Assembly: GCA_942159475.1 (NCBI GenBank)
Contig: OW804095.1
Coordinates: forward strand, 63,640,773-63,704,772
Origin: Sthenelais limicola
Lineage: Eukaryota; Annelida; Polychaeta; Phyllodocida; Sigalionidae
DNA length: 64,000 nt
Direction of reading: 5' to 3'
Positions 24,776 to 40,051 of the stretch are shown one piece after another. How positions within the stretch are numbered: position 1 is the first letter of the stretch; each line of letters begins with the position of its first letter. The notes beneath the pieces were generated by a model, which was not told the origin of the DNA, searched no databases, and saw only the letters and a list, made by a program, of their open reading frames with translations. The position numbers and the translations under genes are program-made.

Positions 24776-27700
24776 ACTGAATCTTTGTCATATCTGATCA
24801 AGATCCTAATCAATGATTGTCATTCATCAGGTCGCCTCAATAATTTTTGTTCCTTCGAAAATAAAAATGAATTGCAGATGGACTTTAATGTCAATCACAA
24901 GCCTTGCGACACCTATAGTTTAGCGCCCTATTCCTTGAGAGTAAAGGGGGTAGGACGAAGAGGACAGACCACATTTATTGACCATTAAATGTCACCGTCC
25001 ACCGCCTCTGCCGATAGACCAGAACGGGATTAGAGATCTGATATCCTATTACTGCTAAGACAGGAGGAACTATCATAAAAATTTGGTCGAGGGGGCAGAG
25101 CCATGCCACGGCCCAGCTGTTCTTTTATGAGGGTTTTAACAGATTAACAAGAACTAATGGTCATTCCCTCTTCCACTCCTCAAGATCAGAGAGAAAACAC
25201 CGGTGTCTAATTAACCTGACATAAACTATAGTAGATCTCCCTCTTAAAACATTAGATACGTATATTATGCCAAAGTGTTTAAAATCAAGCCGCGCATCCC
25301 CTGTTCATGCCCCCTAGGTAAAATGCAGGAATAACAATAGCATGCTCGTTTATGACCAGTTTTTGCATGGAGCAGCCATCAGTTCCCAAGAAACTGTGAC
25401 GGGGCACCATCCATGGTGAATAATTCAAGAGTGCTCTAAATATTCTATATACAGATATATTTTTATCTATACTCATGTCCAAATGAAACTATTTAGAGGA
25501 GTAGCAATTTTCCCTAATCGCATTGATCCCTAATTAAGTGATAACTGATGGTCATAATTCACTAATCTATTCAATTCGTTAATTTAGATTGAATACCATA
25601 GTGACGTGTTGTATACTGCAGTATATAGTATTAAGATTTTATATTCTCATCAGAGTATATTTCAAATTCTAAAGTGTTTCCACGTCCACATATCCCCACC
25701 AACTTGCAGCTAGTTGAATGCCTACTGGTGTCCTCGTGGTCACAGGCTGTTCTTCCATTTTTTCCCACTACAATGTGGTCTCAATTTGTTGCACTTCAGG
25801 ATCACGACTCGTTTCGTGACCTGTAGGCTACCCAATGCTCTATACCTTTCTGCTGGTCCAATTATTCTTGTAGAGACAAGGCAATGCGTAATACACATGA
25901 GTAAATAAGTACATATGTATAGTGGGTGTTTGTGCATCAGCAGTTTTCATTGGAATAGTATTGTATTTATAGCTATTTGTCCATTACTTGCAACTATAAT
26001 TCAACGACAATTACTTATATGGTTATTATAGAACACAGTTTTCTGTCCATTACAAATTATTATCCGGCAAAGTGAGATGAATTTTCGGATTTTGTCCTGA
26101 TCTTAGACATTGTTTCAACCATATTGTTCATATAACAATGTGAAATAAGCTGGTCGTATCATGACAAATGCGTACAGAAGTATACCCAGACAATATGATC
26201 TAGGGAAAACGAATCAGACGAAGATAATAACTTTATACATTCTGATAATCTAATACAATGATAATGTATTGAAAGATAGTAGCATTCAGTGAATTATAAA
26301 GGCGGTACTACTAGCATTTCTAATATGTAATCGAAGTAAGGAATATCTTATTACTATGCATCTAAAAGATCTCTAGCAAATATGCCTTGGTTGTTTAGAT
26401 CACTGGGGTAATGAGAAAGTTAGGATACACACTATTTATAAAGAATAACTATAGTGGCTTGGTTTAGGAAGCATGAGCAACCCTGTGGTTTTAGAGGTAT
26501 GGTTCAATAATTTCAACAGGCGGGACAGTTCCAATTTAAGGAAATATCATTTGGTACTCACAGTGGGGTGTGGAGGATAAAGCTTCTATAGGAAAAGTAA
26601 TCTGCTGAGGCAGAAAAATGACATGCTAGAAAAATGCATACATGCTGGAACCATATTTATAGGTGCTTATTGTCTAAAGGTGACTATTGTGATGTATAGA
26701 AATACATTCATATAGCATTTTTTAATTCTAAGAATAATTTTTAACTTAATCACACATAATGTCAGATGTGGAAAATTTTCTCAAAGTAGGATCTATAATG
26801 AAAATATGAAGTGGAATACACAATTCATTTTTATCTATATTGTCTTAAAAGCATTAAGTGAATCAGAGCAAGGAATACTACCAATTCATGATGCACACCC
26901 CTAGTCATAAAATCGGACAGGCGGTGTTTACAGAGACATCCAAGTCACTGGTCTGTACGTTTATCCCCCACCTGGTCTAGCTGTCTCATTGTACCTTCAT
27001 TCAGCGCTGAACCAAGCTGTATTATCGCCCAGGCTCTACCATTATCGTCCGGTAAAGCTGGCAGAGGCAGTGGAACGGACTAGCCAGTGCTTCCTTCACG
27101 GACCAGTGCCTCGCCTACAACCACTCTACATCTAGTCCTTGCTTGTATACAACGTCCATGTCTCTAGCTTCTCCCCCAGTCTGGTTCCAGGCGTGGAGTA
27201 AAGTGTCTGAAAGACGCCTAAAAGTCTGTAAAAGGGTTCACACATACAGATAGAGACCAACACGAAGCAGGAGCTAGCTACCCATGGTAAATGTTAATAT
27301 CGACATTTTACATAAATTGAAAAAAGTATCGGGACTAACGCCCAAGGAATGATTGGGAATTAGATCTAAGTACCTGGATTATTGCCATTTCATCAATCAA
27401 AGGTAGGATTTTGTGTGTATTCTTTCCCATATACATATGGGGTGTGAGGGTTACTTATATAGTACGTAATATATATGTTTTCTTGACCAATATATCTACC
27501 ATGTATTTACGACCATGATAATACAAACTCATGATATATTTTTTTATGAGCGAATGGATCGCCATCAATACATCGAGTAATAGCATGCATCAATTTTAAT
27601 GATAAAAAACTACCCTTCATTTTGTGATCGAGGTGTTTATCAAAAATTCAAATCGGTGGCATGGTTGCCAGGTAGATCAATATCAATGGGATAAATTGTT

Positions 27701-30700
27701 TTAATATTCGCAGCTTCAAACTTAATATCGGTGGCAGAAAGTCACTTTAGTCCATTTAAATATCAGATTGGCCCAGTAATTCAATTTACATGATGTTCAA
27801 ATGACCAATGATGTAACGTTACCGATGTGTAATTCACGTAAAGATAATTATATTTCACGCATAGGAATTAGTTATATCCTAATTTAATGAAAACTTAAAT
27901 TAAAAATACTCTTGCCAGTATTGGGGATATGAATTTGACATGTAGACAGCTATCAAAAATATGTCATGGGACTTGGGCAGTGAATTTACAATCCTTCCAC
28001 ACAAATAAGTACTCTCGAGCAAGGAGGAAACGACCCTCGGGCAGAAAAAAGAACTTATATATATATAAATATGGTAGGAAAAGTGGGGGAAGAGCCTAAC
28101 ACAAAATGGCAAGAAACATGAGGAGTCCGAGAACCCTTTGACTGTGCATGGTCCAATCATTTTTAGATAAAATTGGAATTTGGGGTTTCCCTTTGGACAT
28201 TTCCCCGAATACTGTTGCCGGGCGATACATTTATTGATTTTTGCGTTCCAGTTCTGCACAACAAGTTTAAAAGCTTGTAAACTGTGTCTGTAGAACGGTA
28301 AAGTCACCCTGGGGGGTTTGGGTTGATCTATATCTTTATACCATAGTTTTTTATGCCTGCTATTTGACAGATATCAAGGTGTGTTTGTTATTGCCAACAC
28401 GCCCCGAGTAGAGCAGCCAATTCTAAGGCCTCTCACTTTTGGTATAGGTGGGAACTTAGAGTAAGAGGAAAATAATATTACTCTAAGGTGGGAATTAATT
28501 CCTAATAAATCCTAAAGGTGCTGTTTTATTTCTCTGATATTCATAATTGTCTAGTGAGAGAAAAATATTCAATTCCCTGCCAATGCAGCTATTTTCATTG
28601 TTATAGAACTATAGACACCTCTGGAAAAGACACGTGAATGCATGTATTTTACAGAGAAACGCATCATTATCGCAATAACCGGTAATCACAATGGTAAACT
28701 ATACATCGATTATCATCGCAATTATCAAAGCATAATTGCCATTTTTAAGTCTGAATAAAGTGAGCAAATTATATGTGGACAACTTGATATCAAATTATGA
28801 CGTGTCAACCTCATACATGTGCTACTGCATGCCAACCTGGATTATGCAAAATTTAAATTTCATAAGCTGCTTCATAGTCATCCACAGAGTCGATAATTTG
28901 AGATTAAGATTAATACAAAAATAATCTGATCTCATCGACTTAATGGATAACCCCCAAACTTGTAATATTATGTTTGGGTTCGGACATAACAGCGTCCTCC
29001 CAAAATTTAGACTTACGGTAATTGATCAGTTCTGGGGTCTTTTTCGTTTTTATACCAGAAAAGGATGTGCTCGTCTTTATTTGACCAACGTACTTTACTC
29101 GTTCATATGTATCCATGCACAATATAGTTCAAGTCACTATAGGAGACTAGTACACATCTCAGAAAAACTCTCCTATGTTAGTCGTTTTATCATTGCATTC
29201 ACTGGTCATTTACTGTAAGTATACTCCGAGAAAGCATTCAATTATCACATAAAACTAATTAGCACAACAAGCCAGGTTTGTTCTGGAAGACCTGTATTAA
29301 GTTCCAGAAGGACGCCTCTTATTTGTTAATTTCGTCCCTAGCAAACGAAACACATTATTAATAATATTATTGTTATTGGCCGGAGTTCTTCCCAGCGTTC
29401 CTTCTCCCGTTCGTGCCTCTTTCATGCTTCCCTGCATTTGGCATTTGCGATATAGCGGCTCCCACCTATAGCTTACTAGACGTCCACTTTCCCTCAGAGG
29501 TCCAATATTTGATTGCACTGAGATTCATGTCTTTTTTATTAGTGGCGCACGTATATGTATATTAGTTCGTGCTAAGGTAACCAAAACTGAATAGACCATA
29601 AAAAACCACAACCTTCAGAACAAATGACTTGGCCAAAGATGTCATGGACTTATACATACAGGACATTTAATGTGCACCCAGTTTAGCAAACAGATCAAGA
29701 GTTTGTCTACCTCGTTCGAGGAACAGGAAGCAGTAGCGTTCTCTAAACACTTAAATGAGAGTTTTAAATCCAATCTACCCTATCACAGCTATCGACATAA
29801 TTTTCGTCATACAACTGTAATATATGCAATTAATACTATTGTTAACACTGTCCACACTTGTAGTCAGACATGAATCGCGAACCCATGAACGAAACCTTGC
29901 GTGTCATGTATTATTGTTCCTTACCAACACTCTATGTTTGAAAGAATCCAAATGTCATGAATGGATCATGATGTTGTTAGGATCTAAATAAATGTAAGCA
30001 CGACACTGAAACTGTGGGAACTAGGACACCAGTCCTTAAATTCTTATAGGGCACATAAGAAATATGTAATCATACTTCTAACACTAATAATAAAACTTAT
30101 AGGTGAATGGCAAACGACTCAACACTATGCTTCACGCTTGAATTAGTAATGGAACACAACAGGAAACAGCTTTAATACTGATTCCCCGAAATGGATCAAT
30201 TACTTGTCATCGAAGCCAGAAAATTATTATATTGTCCAGAGGATATTGGAACAACGGCTTGGTTATTTCTGCTAGAAGGATGCATTCGATATGAATAAAA
30301 AATATGAAGAGACCAAGAGAGGGTACCCGTGTGAATTACGTTTGAAAATATGTTTTACATACACTGATGGCTTTGCCATTTGTTTTGATGCGTGGGGCAT
30401 ACTGTTTGGAAACACAAACTCAGTCTTTCCTCATGAATGATCACTATGCCTGTGCAATGGTATCCAACATGACGCACTTAATTAGTGGAAGGTTTGGTTA
30501 AGATTCATATCTAGAGAGACCGTCGAAAATGCATGAATTATTTTTTCATAAAATCGATATTTCTCTCATGTATATGCATGGGATTTGCTACTTCAACGTT
30601 GCATCATATCTTGTGACTAAGCCAATGCGTTTGGCATTTTATGTATTCATCAGTTCAGGTGGTTCTTCCATAAAGAGGATCCCGACATTGTCTATTCATG

Positions 30701-31230
30701 ACCACATTAAATTCATGCAGCTTACACACAGGTTATTATTTTTGCATTAAAGGGACGCTACGAAATGGGAGAAAGGGAAAGAAAGAGAAAGGGGATAAAT
30801 ATGAAAATGCAGCGAAAATTTGACCATAGATACATGAGGAAATGGAGGAACGGCAAATCTATATTATTGTATGCAACTCCTGATTATTTGCATGCATAAA
30901 CCTTCAATATATTTTTCCTATGCCGTGTGGTGCCTAGCTGTTATCTTTTTTTCCCTGCGACCAAATCTAAGCGGCGTCTATAGAGATCTAAACCCGCATC
31001 TAATTTGCATACATGTGTACATTTCCCTGGCTTGTTCACACTGAGATCGACCAGGGTCATGGCTTAGTTTTTTATTTGAATTTCATCCGTGAATATGGTA
31101 AGCCTTTTTGAATGGCCCTTTCTGACAAGGCATGCACAAACACTACACTTGTTATGCCCCTGATTCAATAATTCCTACCGCATGTCTTACCGATGAGGGT
31201 TGATTCTCTCTTCTCGTCAAAACATTCAAT

Positions 31231-31233
<3 letters not shown>

Positions 31234-31301
<68 letters not shown>
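31234..31301. repeat. TA dinucleotide microsatellite, 34 units
   Basis: Uninterrupted alternation of A and T for 68 bases. Likely length-polymorphic. Confidence 0.97.
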
Positions 31302-31305
<4 letters not shown>

Positions 31306-34300
31306 ATGTGCACTGGTCTACTTAGTAGCTTTAATGTTATGGTTTTCCACTAAAGATCCCTCCAATATGTAAGCATATGTGATGAATTTAAATTAAGAAA
31401 AAAAAATAATAAAGACCAACCTGTGATCGCATTTAAATGGCGTGGGAACGTTTTATTGATGGCATCATAATTAAGTTTGATAAATACTAAATGGCTTTAA
31501 CCCGACTCAATTTAATCTGCTGACCCGCAGCCTTCACACCCATTTAGCCCTACTTTTGTAGATCTCATGAATGCAGAAGTTCCAGGCATCTGTATAGACA
31601 CATGCACACACAATCATATATATAATATTATATATAATATATACGTACGTCTCCATGTATGTGCAGTCAACACTATCCATAGGTGGTGAACTAAAAAATG
31701 TGTTCCCACTGGATATCTATTGAACGATTGCAATAGCGATGGCGAGGTTTGTGTATACAATTTTCTATAACTACTACTTTCCCTTCGAGATATATCCTTA
31801 TATATACTTGTACCCCTTAAATACCGTACATAGACTTAGAATAGTAAACACGCTTGATGCGCTCTTAGCTAGACGGTGGTTGCGCCATATGCAAATGCGA
31901 TCATTGCCTGTTTATTGGCCCACCACACGTTTGATCAAGCAAATGCCACATATGTTGCAAAGCCATTGACTGCAACATTATATTTTAAGGCGAGAGACAA
32001 GTGTGTGATGAAATATATGATATGTGATGCATGGGTTGGGAATGCTACACATGTGTAACAGCCAATGGGTGTTATCACTTTACGATCTCTTTTGCACAAC
32101 AATGAACTGACTGGTGTTTGACTACGCGAAGAATATTTACCGTTTGTATTCACTTCTCCGTGTAATGTTTTTAAACATTTGAAGACTTGAATTTGATTGG
32201 GAAAGCTTCTACTGACATACCACTGACATATAGGAAACTCATGCCTGTTGCGTATGAAAAAAATCCATATTGCCATAACGACTGACATCGTCGTTGTATA
32301 GTAATAAATGGGCGCAAGGCGAGCGCATTGGTATGGCGAGTAGCACCGTATTCCATCCAATCGCTCACTTGAAAATTATCACCTGCTCATGAAGACATAA
32401 TATTAATACAGGATATACACCAGCTCGTAGCGCTAAATTGTAATCATAAAATATAATAATGTATAATTATCAGAATTGGCCAGTATGTATTCTATAATAC
32501 ACCTATCCTCTTTTTGCGATGCGGAGAGCCGTATTGGACTCCCCTAAAGGGCTGTTAAATCATCAGGATCATATCTGAAATGGGGAAAAGCTATGACGTG
32601 TCTGGATAATTCACAGAACATGCAATTTTTAAGTAAGGTAATTCCACGTATTTGGAACTCGAGAATAATGTTGTTTTGTATTCTGCGTGACAGGCTGAGA
32701 AATTGGCTGGTGGACATCATGTTTCTTCTAAGGCCTCACCTGGTCGTCATGGCGACAGGTCGTGCTAGGTCGCTGTGATGTTGATGTACCTGACAAAAGG
32801 TTAACAAAGAGAGGTTGGACAGGTGACGATGTGATGTCAAATATGGGGAGAATTGGGCCAAATACGGAGGATCAGCTGATGCTGATCTCAGTTTTGCTCC
32901 ATTGTCAGGAATCTGAACAAATTAATCGATTCAAACGAAGTAGCAATGCAAGCGTGAGGATTTAAGTTTATAGTGACCTAGCTATCATTTCATATTTGGA
33001 ACATGTGTCAAAATTAAAAAACTGTCTAATTGACCATAAAGTAATCTAACAGAAGCTATCCGGAAGCATTGTGGTGCATTTCTCATGTTTAGTTAGTTAG
33101 TTGGATCAAAAGTTCACAGCATAATGTAGATTCTACAAAGGATTAGAACTGGATTAGGCAATTTGTAATTGTACCTCACAGGATCATGATTTTAAAAGTC
33201 GTGCAACAGATTTGGCCATACAGGCCGATTAAAATGATCCACACTGTAAACAAAAGGGACTGTGCGGATGGGGGCACAGTAGAGAACCAAATATGCTCGA
33301 GAAGAACCAAGAAATATATACTAGTATTCTGGATTAGACAAGAGTAGTTCCGGCACTTAACCTTCTTTAGGACACGGGTGGGACAGCTTACAAGAAAACA
33401 GCCCATTCACTCTTAATTTAGAAGACCCACTTCCACCCACGACTTACATTATTATTTCTATCAAAGGGCCCGAGGATGACCCAGAGAAATTGAAGAAAGG
33501 GTTCCATGAATGCCTAGCATGATCAGAGAAACGTATTCATGGGAACATTTCCAGAATAACGTATCAAAGCAACAAGGCAGATTCCCCCTCTTATTGCATG
33601 GTGTTTAGTCAAAATATCAATATTTTTTTTTACCCATTTTTCATTATTATAGATGATTCTTTCTCAAGTGATGACCCAACATAATGGCATAGTGATTGAG
33701 AATATCCACTAATTGCTCCCCAATCCAAGAACTGCTTGCCGACCCTAAAATTGCTCACTTTGCAATGTATATGTCATATTTACACAGGCAACTGTTCGGA
33801 AGTCACTGGCTTGCCAAATATTGAGCCACAATCTTAAGTTCAATGTCACAAACAAAATTATTTAATTAGTGTTGCACCGTGAAATCTGCGTGACCGCCAC
33901 CAACCCGGCTCTGTATAATGTTACCTCCAAACCTCCTAAGTGGGTCTCTGTGGGCGTGTAATCAAGCAAACGGGATAGGTCATATCCAATTATACCATTA
34001 AGGAAATTCCACCTCATTTCGGTATTAAATTCAAGTATTAAATGGAGTAGGTATTGTATCAGCCAGTTTCGCCATGGAATTGTATAGTCGTGTTGCCATT
34101 CCATTACCTATGTCAGAAAAAGCGTTTAAATGTGTTTAAGTTTATGTGGGCAACAATAACCGTGCAGTTCCAATGCCATCTGTTGCACTTGGTGACATTA
34201 TGTGACTCATTTAAATAAAAACGCTTGCCAGTCTGTTAAACAAAGATACGTTTTGGTACAATTCCTACATTATACTTTCGTCCACAGCGACAAGGTCTGA

Positions 34301-36585
34301 ACCCAATTAATAAATCCTGTAATAAATACTTGTCTCGGCCGACGAGGAGATTCTTTGTTTCCAAATATGAGTAAGCAAAGTCTTCAGGGGTACTAATTGA
34401 AATGACACAATCATGCATGAGACAACTATTCTTTTGAAAGTTTTATCAAGTAATATGTATCTTGTTTTCTGAGGTCATACGTTGTAGTACATTTGGAATT
34501 AGAACTACTTTACGTTCGATCGCTTCTTTAGCTAAATGACATATAATTATATACAAAGTGTACATGCATAACCGAGTGGCAATGCATATTGGGCAATGGG
34601 AGACGTATATGAATGTGTCGAGAATATTTACAAGTTCTATAATCCTAAAGAAGATCGACATAATGCCACAAATTGCGACTGCTGTGAGAATCTAAAGCGT
34701 TTTCCCGACAGTCCATGGAACGAGCCAATACGCGTGATTTATAACAATGCGCCTGCATGTGTAGTTGATTTGAAGATTAATTAAATGTGGCTAGATAGCC
34801 AAGACATTCATGGGGATTACTTGTACGCAGTTCCGTTTAGATTAAGGGAAAATAAATGCACTCCTCTGCTATTGGATAGATTTTGGAAACCTCTATACAC
34901 GTATGCATGAGTATATGTACATGTATACTTGCTATAAGTATACATAATTAGTATGTATACTATGTACGTCTTTTAATAATTCTAGCACGGGATTCCTACT
35001 GTCTATAGTCATTATTTCGTTGAATTTCGTTGACAAATTGAAGAATATTTTTATAAATCCGGAAACATACAAGTAAGTTCCCCGAAATTGTTTAGTATTG
35101 GTTATTTTATTTAGCCAAATAAAAGGTAGGTGGACCCCTATTTTCATTCAGAAAAGCGCCAGTGTCAAAAAATACTTTCTGGCTCCTCTTCGATGCTCTT
35201 ACGATTAAAAGGGAATCACCAATCAAGCTTTCTATTTACTTAAGAGAATATAGTGTTTTTAAAATGACAACAGCTTACAAAGAAAAGGGCTCACGAAGGA
35301 CGTATATCTAAAGTATTAGCTCGATCCTTTGGTATAATGTCCCACTCATTTAGTTCATGTTTTCACGCAGAGGACAAGAGATGACATGTCAAATATAAGT
35401 GTGAACGCACAAAAGGAGAGAGGGAGAGAGAGGGGGAGGGGACCGAGAGAGGGGAAGGGACTCATCCCCACCAGGAAAATAAATTAAAGGAAACAATTAG
35501 ATAGCGGAGCGATGTTGAAATATGTTATAATTATCCTCATGTATCATCGAGTACACATCAACACTTGATTATTATCGTATATAACTGTATCGACTGTTTT
35601 GTTTTATGACTGCATGGACTGTTCTATACCACATCGAACACCCTACCATTTTGCTCGCGTCATCAGTCCTACTTTAAATAATCAATCTCTACTCAAACCA
35701 ATCTGTGATCACTTGACATTCGCGTCTTCCTCTTCAGTTAATAAAATATTGATAGATTACGTATCAATAACCCACACTTACTATGCCAGTATCCACCTGT
35801 CCGTTCCCTCAACCACTGTCATCAGTTCTACGTTTCTTTCACCTCGAGAGATCACACTTTCTACATTACTCCCTATATCGATACCTCACAACACAACAGT
35901 ATATGCCCCAGTCCGTCCCTTGTTCAAGTCTTACAATATGAAAATAACATCTGTCGTGTCTTTTATACAAAGACCTACATCCACATTTTACACTCAGAAT
36001 ATATCTATTATATGGATTTCCAACACATAGCCATAGGAGTTCCAGCATATGTATGCACGTTCGTGATATCAATGCTTTACTATAGCTATATTCAAGAGCA
36101 TAGTTCCTCTTAAAGTATCGGCAAGTAAAATTTCCCAAATCAAGGGGAAATTAAGTTGATCTAGAAGACCTAGCCAGTGTTATTCCCCCCTAAGTAAGTA
36201 AGTAACTTAAAAGACAATCAAGGATTATAATCGTCTTGGTACATTTGTCAGAGGTATACTTGTTTATATTGTAGGGCGCTGTGTTATTCTTGGCCGTTTT
36301 CGTCATGCGTTCTATAATTATGTAATCTGATCAACATCAACATTCAAGTCACACAATGGCAAATCATGACATCCGCGATGCTCAGCATTGCCCTCATTGT
36401 TGTTGCCAGCCACTAGGTGTCAGGGTGTAGGTTTCCCACTGCCTCCAGGTGTGAACGCGAATAATATGCCGTAAATACGGCGTGTACATCTATGCATGCG
36501 ACGTACGTGTTCTGCTCCTCTCCTCAGAGCAAACTGTCAGAAAAGCCACGCTGCAGGTCGACTGCAAAATGGTCAGCCGGTAGTG

Positions 36586-36656
36586 TATAAAATCGGAGTA
36601 ATCCGTGTTAAAGAATTGATTAGTCAAAGGAGCTAAAGACAGCTATTGTTACAGGC
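36586..36656 (+). promoter_or_regulatory. Possible promoter and 5' exon of the PRR15-like gene
   Basis: TATAAAAT lies at 36586-36593 in a locally more GC-rich stretch. About 60 bases downstream is ACAGGCAAGT, which could be a GC-type splice donor after position 36654. The gene starting with the acceptor at 39722 is the nearest downstream plus-strand gene, so an untranslated exon here with a 3.1-kb intron is conceivable. This is inference from two short motifs. Confidence 0.25.
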
Positions 36657-39600
36657 AAGTGCAGCTAATATATACAATTCATATATTACACCATTTTTAA
36701 GCCATTAACCATTAATAATGGTTACTTCCTTTACATACTAATAGCTACTAAAAGAAGAAAAGAAGAAAAAGAAGCGTATACTATGACCAACGTATTGATA
36801 AGACCGTAGAGTTGTACATGTACATAATTATATCATAAGATTATGTCTGCTACTGCTTATATTCTCATCTACAAATAGTGAGCACCAGAATTTACATATC
36901 GAAAGGATACCCCAGTCCCCAGAGGGTTGCCCCCCCCCCCCCTTCCCAAAAAGGTCTACCCCTTGTGATTATGCCTGTGCTGTAGTGATGATAGTTCAAT
37001 ATACGTCTGCTGCTTATACTCATTCATTCAGTCCATACCGACCGTCCTAACACTCGACACAATGTGTATAGTATAGGCTACACCACACTTCTATTCACAA
37101 CAAGCCAGGATTCACTCCAGCATATGGTCTCCCACTAACGTGGTAGGAATATTACATCTATAACAAATTTATTCTTTATCTATAAGGGATACCGTACACA
37201 AAGAGATTAACGTGAGAGGTGTCGATTTACAAATGACTGTTCATAAGAGTACTTTTTAGCTTAATCAAATTTATATTTATGGGATGTGGTATTCACATAA
37301 ATGGCGCTGTGTACTTCAGTTAATCATTTTCCTCTGTTTTTTTTTAAAAGTCTGAGGGACGTACATTTTGTAGGTTCTTGCTCGTATAGATACACACTGG
37401 GGATACACCTATTAATAGGCAGCATGCAAAGGCTATATGTACATAATACTAACAATTGTTCCTATTCCTGCACACACATAAATCTATAGTAATATGGATA
37501 CATGAAACTTGTATACTTGTTCCCAGAGATTATTGTTTTAGACCTTTCAATGGCGAACTGTATTACTTTAATTATATTTTGTAGATGGTAATTAACGTGA
37601 TATGCTTTTTGGATTGTATGTGTTCATTATTACAAATAGGTGCACCCTAGCTGTCTCTTCCATACAGTCTACAGTTTTCTCATTATTAGGTGTAAGAGTG
37701 AACCCTTTTCTACCTCAATTGGCCACGATTCATACATCAAACTGTGTATGATTGAACGGTCTTATTTGTTTGTGCAGACATAATACTGTCTATTTTCCAT
37801 CTCCGTGATTCAGGTGCAGTTGTGTGGCTTTGTATCTGGCGATCTGTCAATTTGGTATTGACTGTATTCAACAGTTGGTACACTACTAATGCATAACGCT
37901 TGTATACAGCCAGTTTACTTATGCATCCTAACATATCCTTGGGCTTTGCAATATTTATATAATACCTGCGAAGGATTGAATCTTTCAATTTCTGACTGGT
38001 GGTGATAATCCTCAATGTCAAGCCTTGAGAAAAATATACATTGCATTCTCTGAATTCTGCTTCCTCGTGCCCTTCATACTGTCGTTGATGATCTCTTAAT
38101 TATATGCCCCATAATACATTCACTCTCCACTCTCGACCCATGAGTTTCTATTCCTATCATCCTTTTCTATTTCTACCTGGCATATATTCACCTTCAAAAT
38201 TTCCCACACCTCAAAACAGCTCCCAAGCAACATTGACCTTAAACACACACGTATATATATTGCCTTTTTCCTACCTCTCCCCTTTACATTTTTCTCCGCA
38301 TCATATTTTCTGAACCGGTTCTGGGCTTAACGGGACAGGCATTAGTATTACGATGGCACACTTTCAAAAGCTGGGTGGGACAAGAGGGCCAAGAAAGGGG
38401 GTGCATGTTTATGTACCCACTATTGATCCATTGCAAGCCAGAATAAGAAAGCCCTCACCGCGGAGCTCTCCGGGCTTGTGTTCCGGTAGGTGCGAAGATT
38501 TGGCACACTCACAAAATCCATGCTTACCAATACATATCCTCCTTTAGAAGAGATCTATGTATAGCCTATATTCCACTTTTGGATTTCATACCAAAGGTAT
38601 TTGTATAAAAACTATACTCTCTTGGAGAATGATCTATACAGGTTTTGTATACCATCACACTCTTGCGTGTTTAAACATTTTTCCGCAATGATATTGAAAT
38701 TGCAAAATCTAATATCCTCTGATGGACCCCATCAACATTATTTTAGTATTTTATATTGTTAGTTCTTATAAAAAATATTCTTTATATGCAAACATATTAA
38801 CAACCATTAATTTTCGGATCAACTTCTTTCTTTATCGATTCTGAAAACCCAATGCGTGTCACGTATCCGTCATATTATGTCAAGTTAAAAACCTGTTATT
38901 CTTTGCAATATTTCAGAACTATTTGATTAAATAGTTGCATCGGATAAAAGTACATCATTGTTGAATAAATATTAGCACTCGGTCATCCGAATCAAGATAG
39001 GGTATATGGAAAAAACTAACAATCTTAGTGGACCGATAGATATTTGGCTAAATAATGATAAGATCCTTTCATGTTATCTCAACAAGAACCAATCGTACAG
39101 ATTACAATCATTAAAGGGGTTATTGAGACTGGGCATGTATGAAGTGATGTGATATGAAAAATCACTAGGCCTATTTGTTGGCTGCCCTTGTTGGTAGCTT
39201 AGAGATACAGGATTTCTTATCCACCAAGGTACTTTTGTTCATGCTAGATACGTACAACAGGACATTTTGTAGCTTTTTGTGATAAGGATGTAACTTTCAC
39301 ATGTAGAATAATCACACAAAAGAAATATTCAAAAGATAAGCATATTTTCGAATATCCTTCGAGGTTTATTTTATCGAACAATGATTTCCTACGTTTCCGT
39401 TCTATTGAGAAAGATATTGATTCATTGACAAATTGGTAAACATAGCCTATATGAACGTTGATACCATATATTTAACTTATATTCGTAGATATAAACTATA
39501 GGCCTAGGTTTATATTCAATGTATTCACAGTGTTATATATTATGCAAACATTTCATAGAATATATCTGTGCACGCATACTACAAATATGACATTGATAAA

Positions 39601-39722
39601 CATATCATATTTACAGATGCGTATGTCAGAACTACAAATGTCTAGATATCTATATATGCGCATATATAATTAGATATAATTATGAATGATCTTATCTAAT
39701 TGTGCTTACTCTCTCCTTGCAG
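36657..39722. other. Non-coding stretch, possibly first intron of the PRR15-like gene
   Basis: No coding region is supported. A poly-C run lies just left of this stretch near 36931. The stretch ends in TTACTCTCTCCTTGCAG, a strong 3' splice site whose AG is at 39721-39722. Confidence 0.45.
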
Positions 39723-40051
39723 CAGTTGCCTGCAAGAAGTACGTGTACCATTGGTGCCATCGCTTGTATTCGAGTACTGATCCCCATAAACAGCCTTCAA
39801 AGAATCTCAGGGGAACCTGGACAGCTGCGTGCAGACAGCGTATAACTATTCGCAACAAGTGGAGAATCAGAAGGGACAATACAACAAAACCACCGGGCAA
39901 CAATTCTTGAAAGAAACGAAGTACAGTGGTCTAGAGCCAAAGTTACTGTGCCGTTCCTTTTAGACGAGGGGTCTTTGGACAGCAAACGTCTGGATTATTC
40001 CACCCATTTTTTCCCCCCTTCACATCTGTATAACTACCATATATATCGAAA
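39723..40051 (+). other. 5' UTR part of the PRR15-like exon
   Basis: The exon begins after the acceptor AG at 39721-39722 and runs 329 bases to the start codon. An in-frame TAA at 40031-40033, seven codons before the ATG, shows that the coding frame does not extend upstream. Confidence 0.55.

Larger units (their letters stand above)
18860..36560. other. 17.7-kb gene-poor stretch
   Basis: I see no gene that I can support. Open frames up to 143 residues exist (for example around 21244-21654, 31935-32360 and 35599-36030), but their composition looks random and none matches a known family. Features are a CT microsatellite (19931-19952), poly-C runs near 22114 and 22280, a 45-bp imperfect tandem around 24696-24775 and the TA microsatellite at 31234. 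A more GC-rich stretch at about 27000-27290 could hold a promoter or an untranslated exon; nothing in it is decisive. Confidence 0.45.

Noticed and set aside
31935..32360. 141-residue minus-strand frame
   Set aside because: Random composition with many Tyr/Ile/Cys, no recognisable domain and no splice or poly(A) support.
34596..34784. 62-residue plus-strand frame with a CDCC motif and good start context
   Set aside because: It reads somewhat protein-like, but it is short, isolated and without a family match or splice evidence. I cannot support it as a gene.
35599..36030. 143-residue Ser/Thr-rich plus-strand frame
   Set aside because: No start context or domain. Composition follows local base content, and an equal-length frame lies on the other strand.
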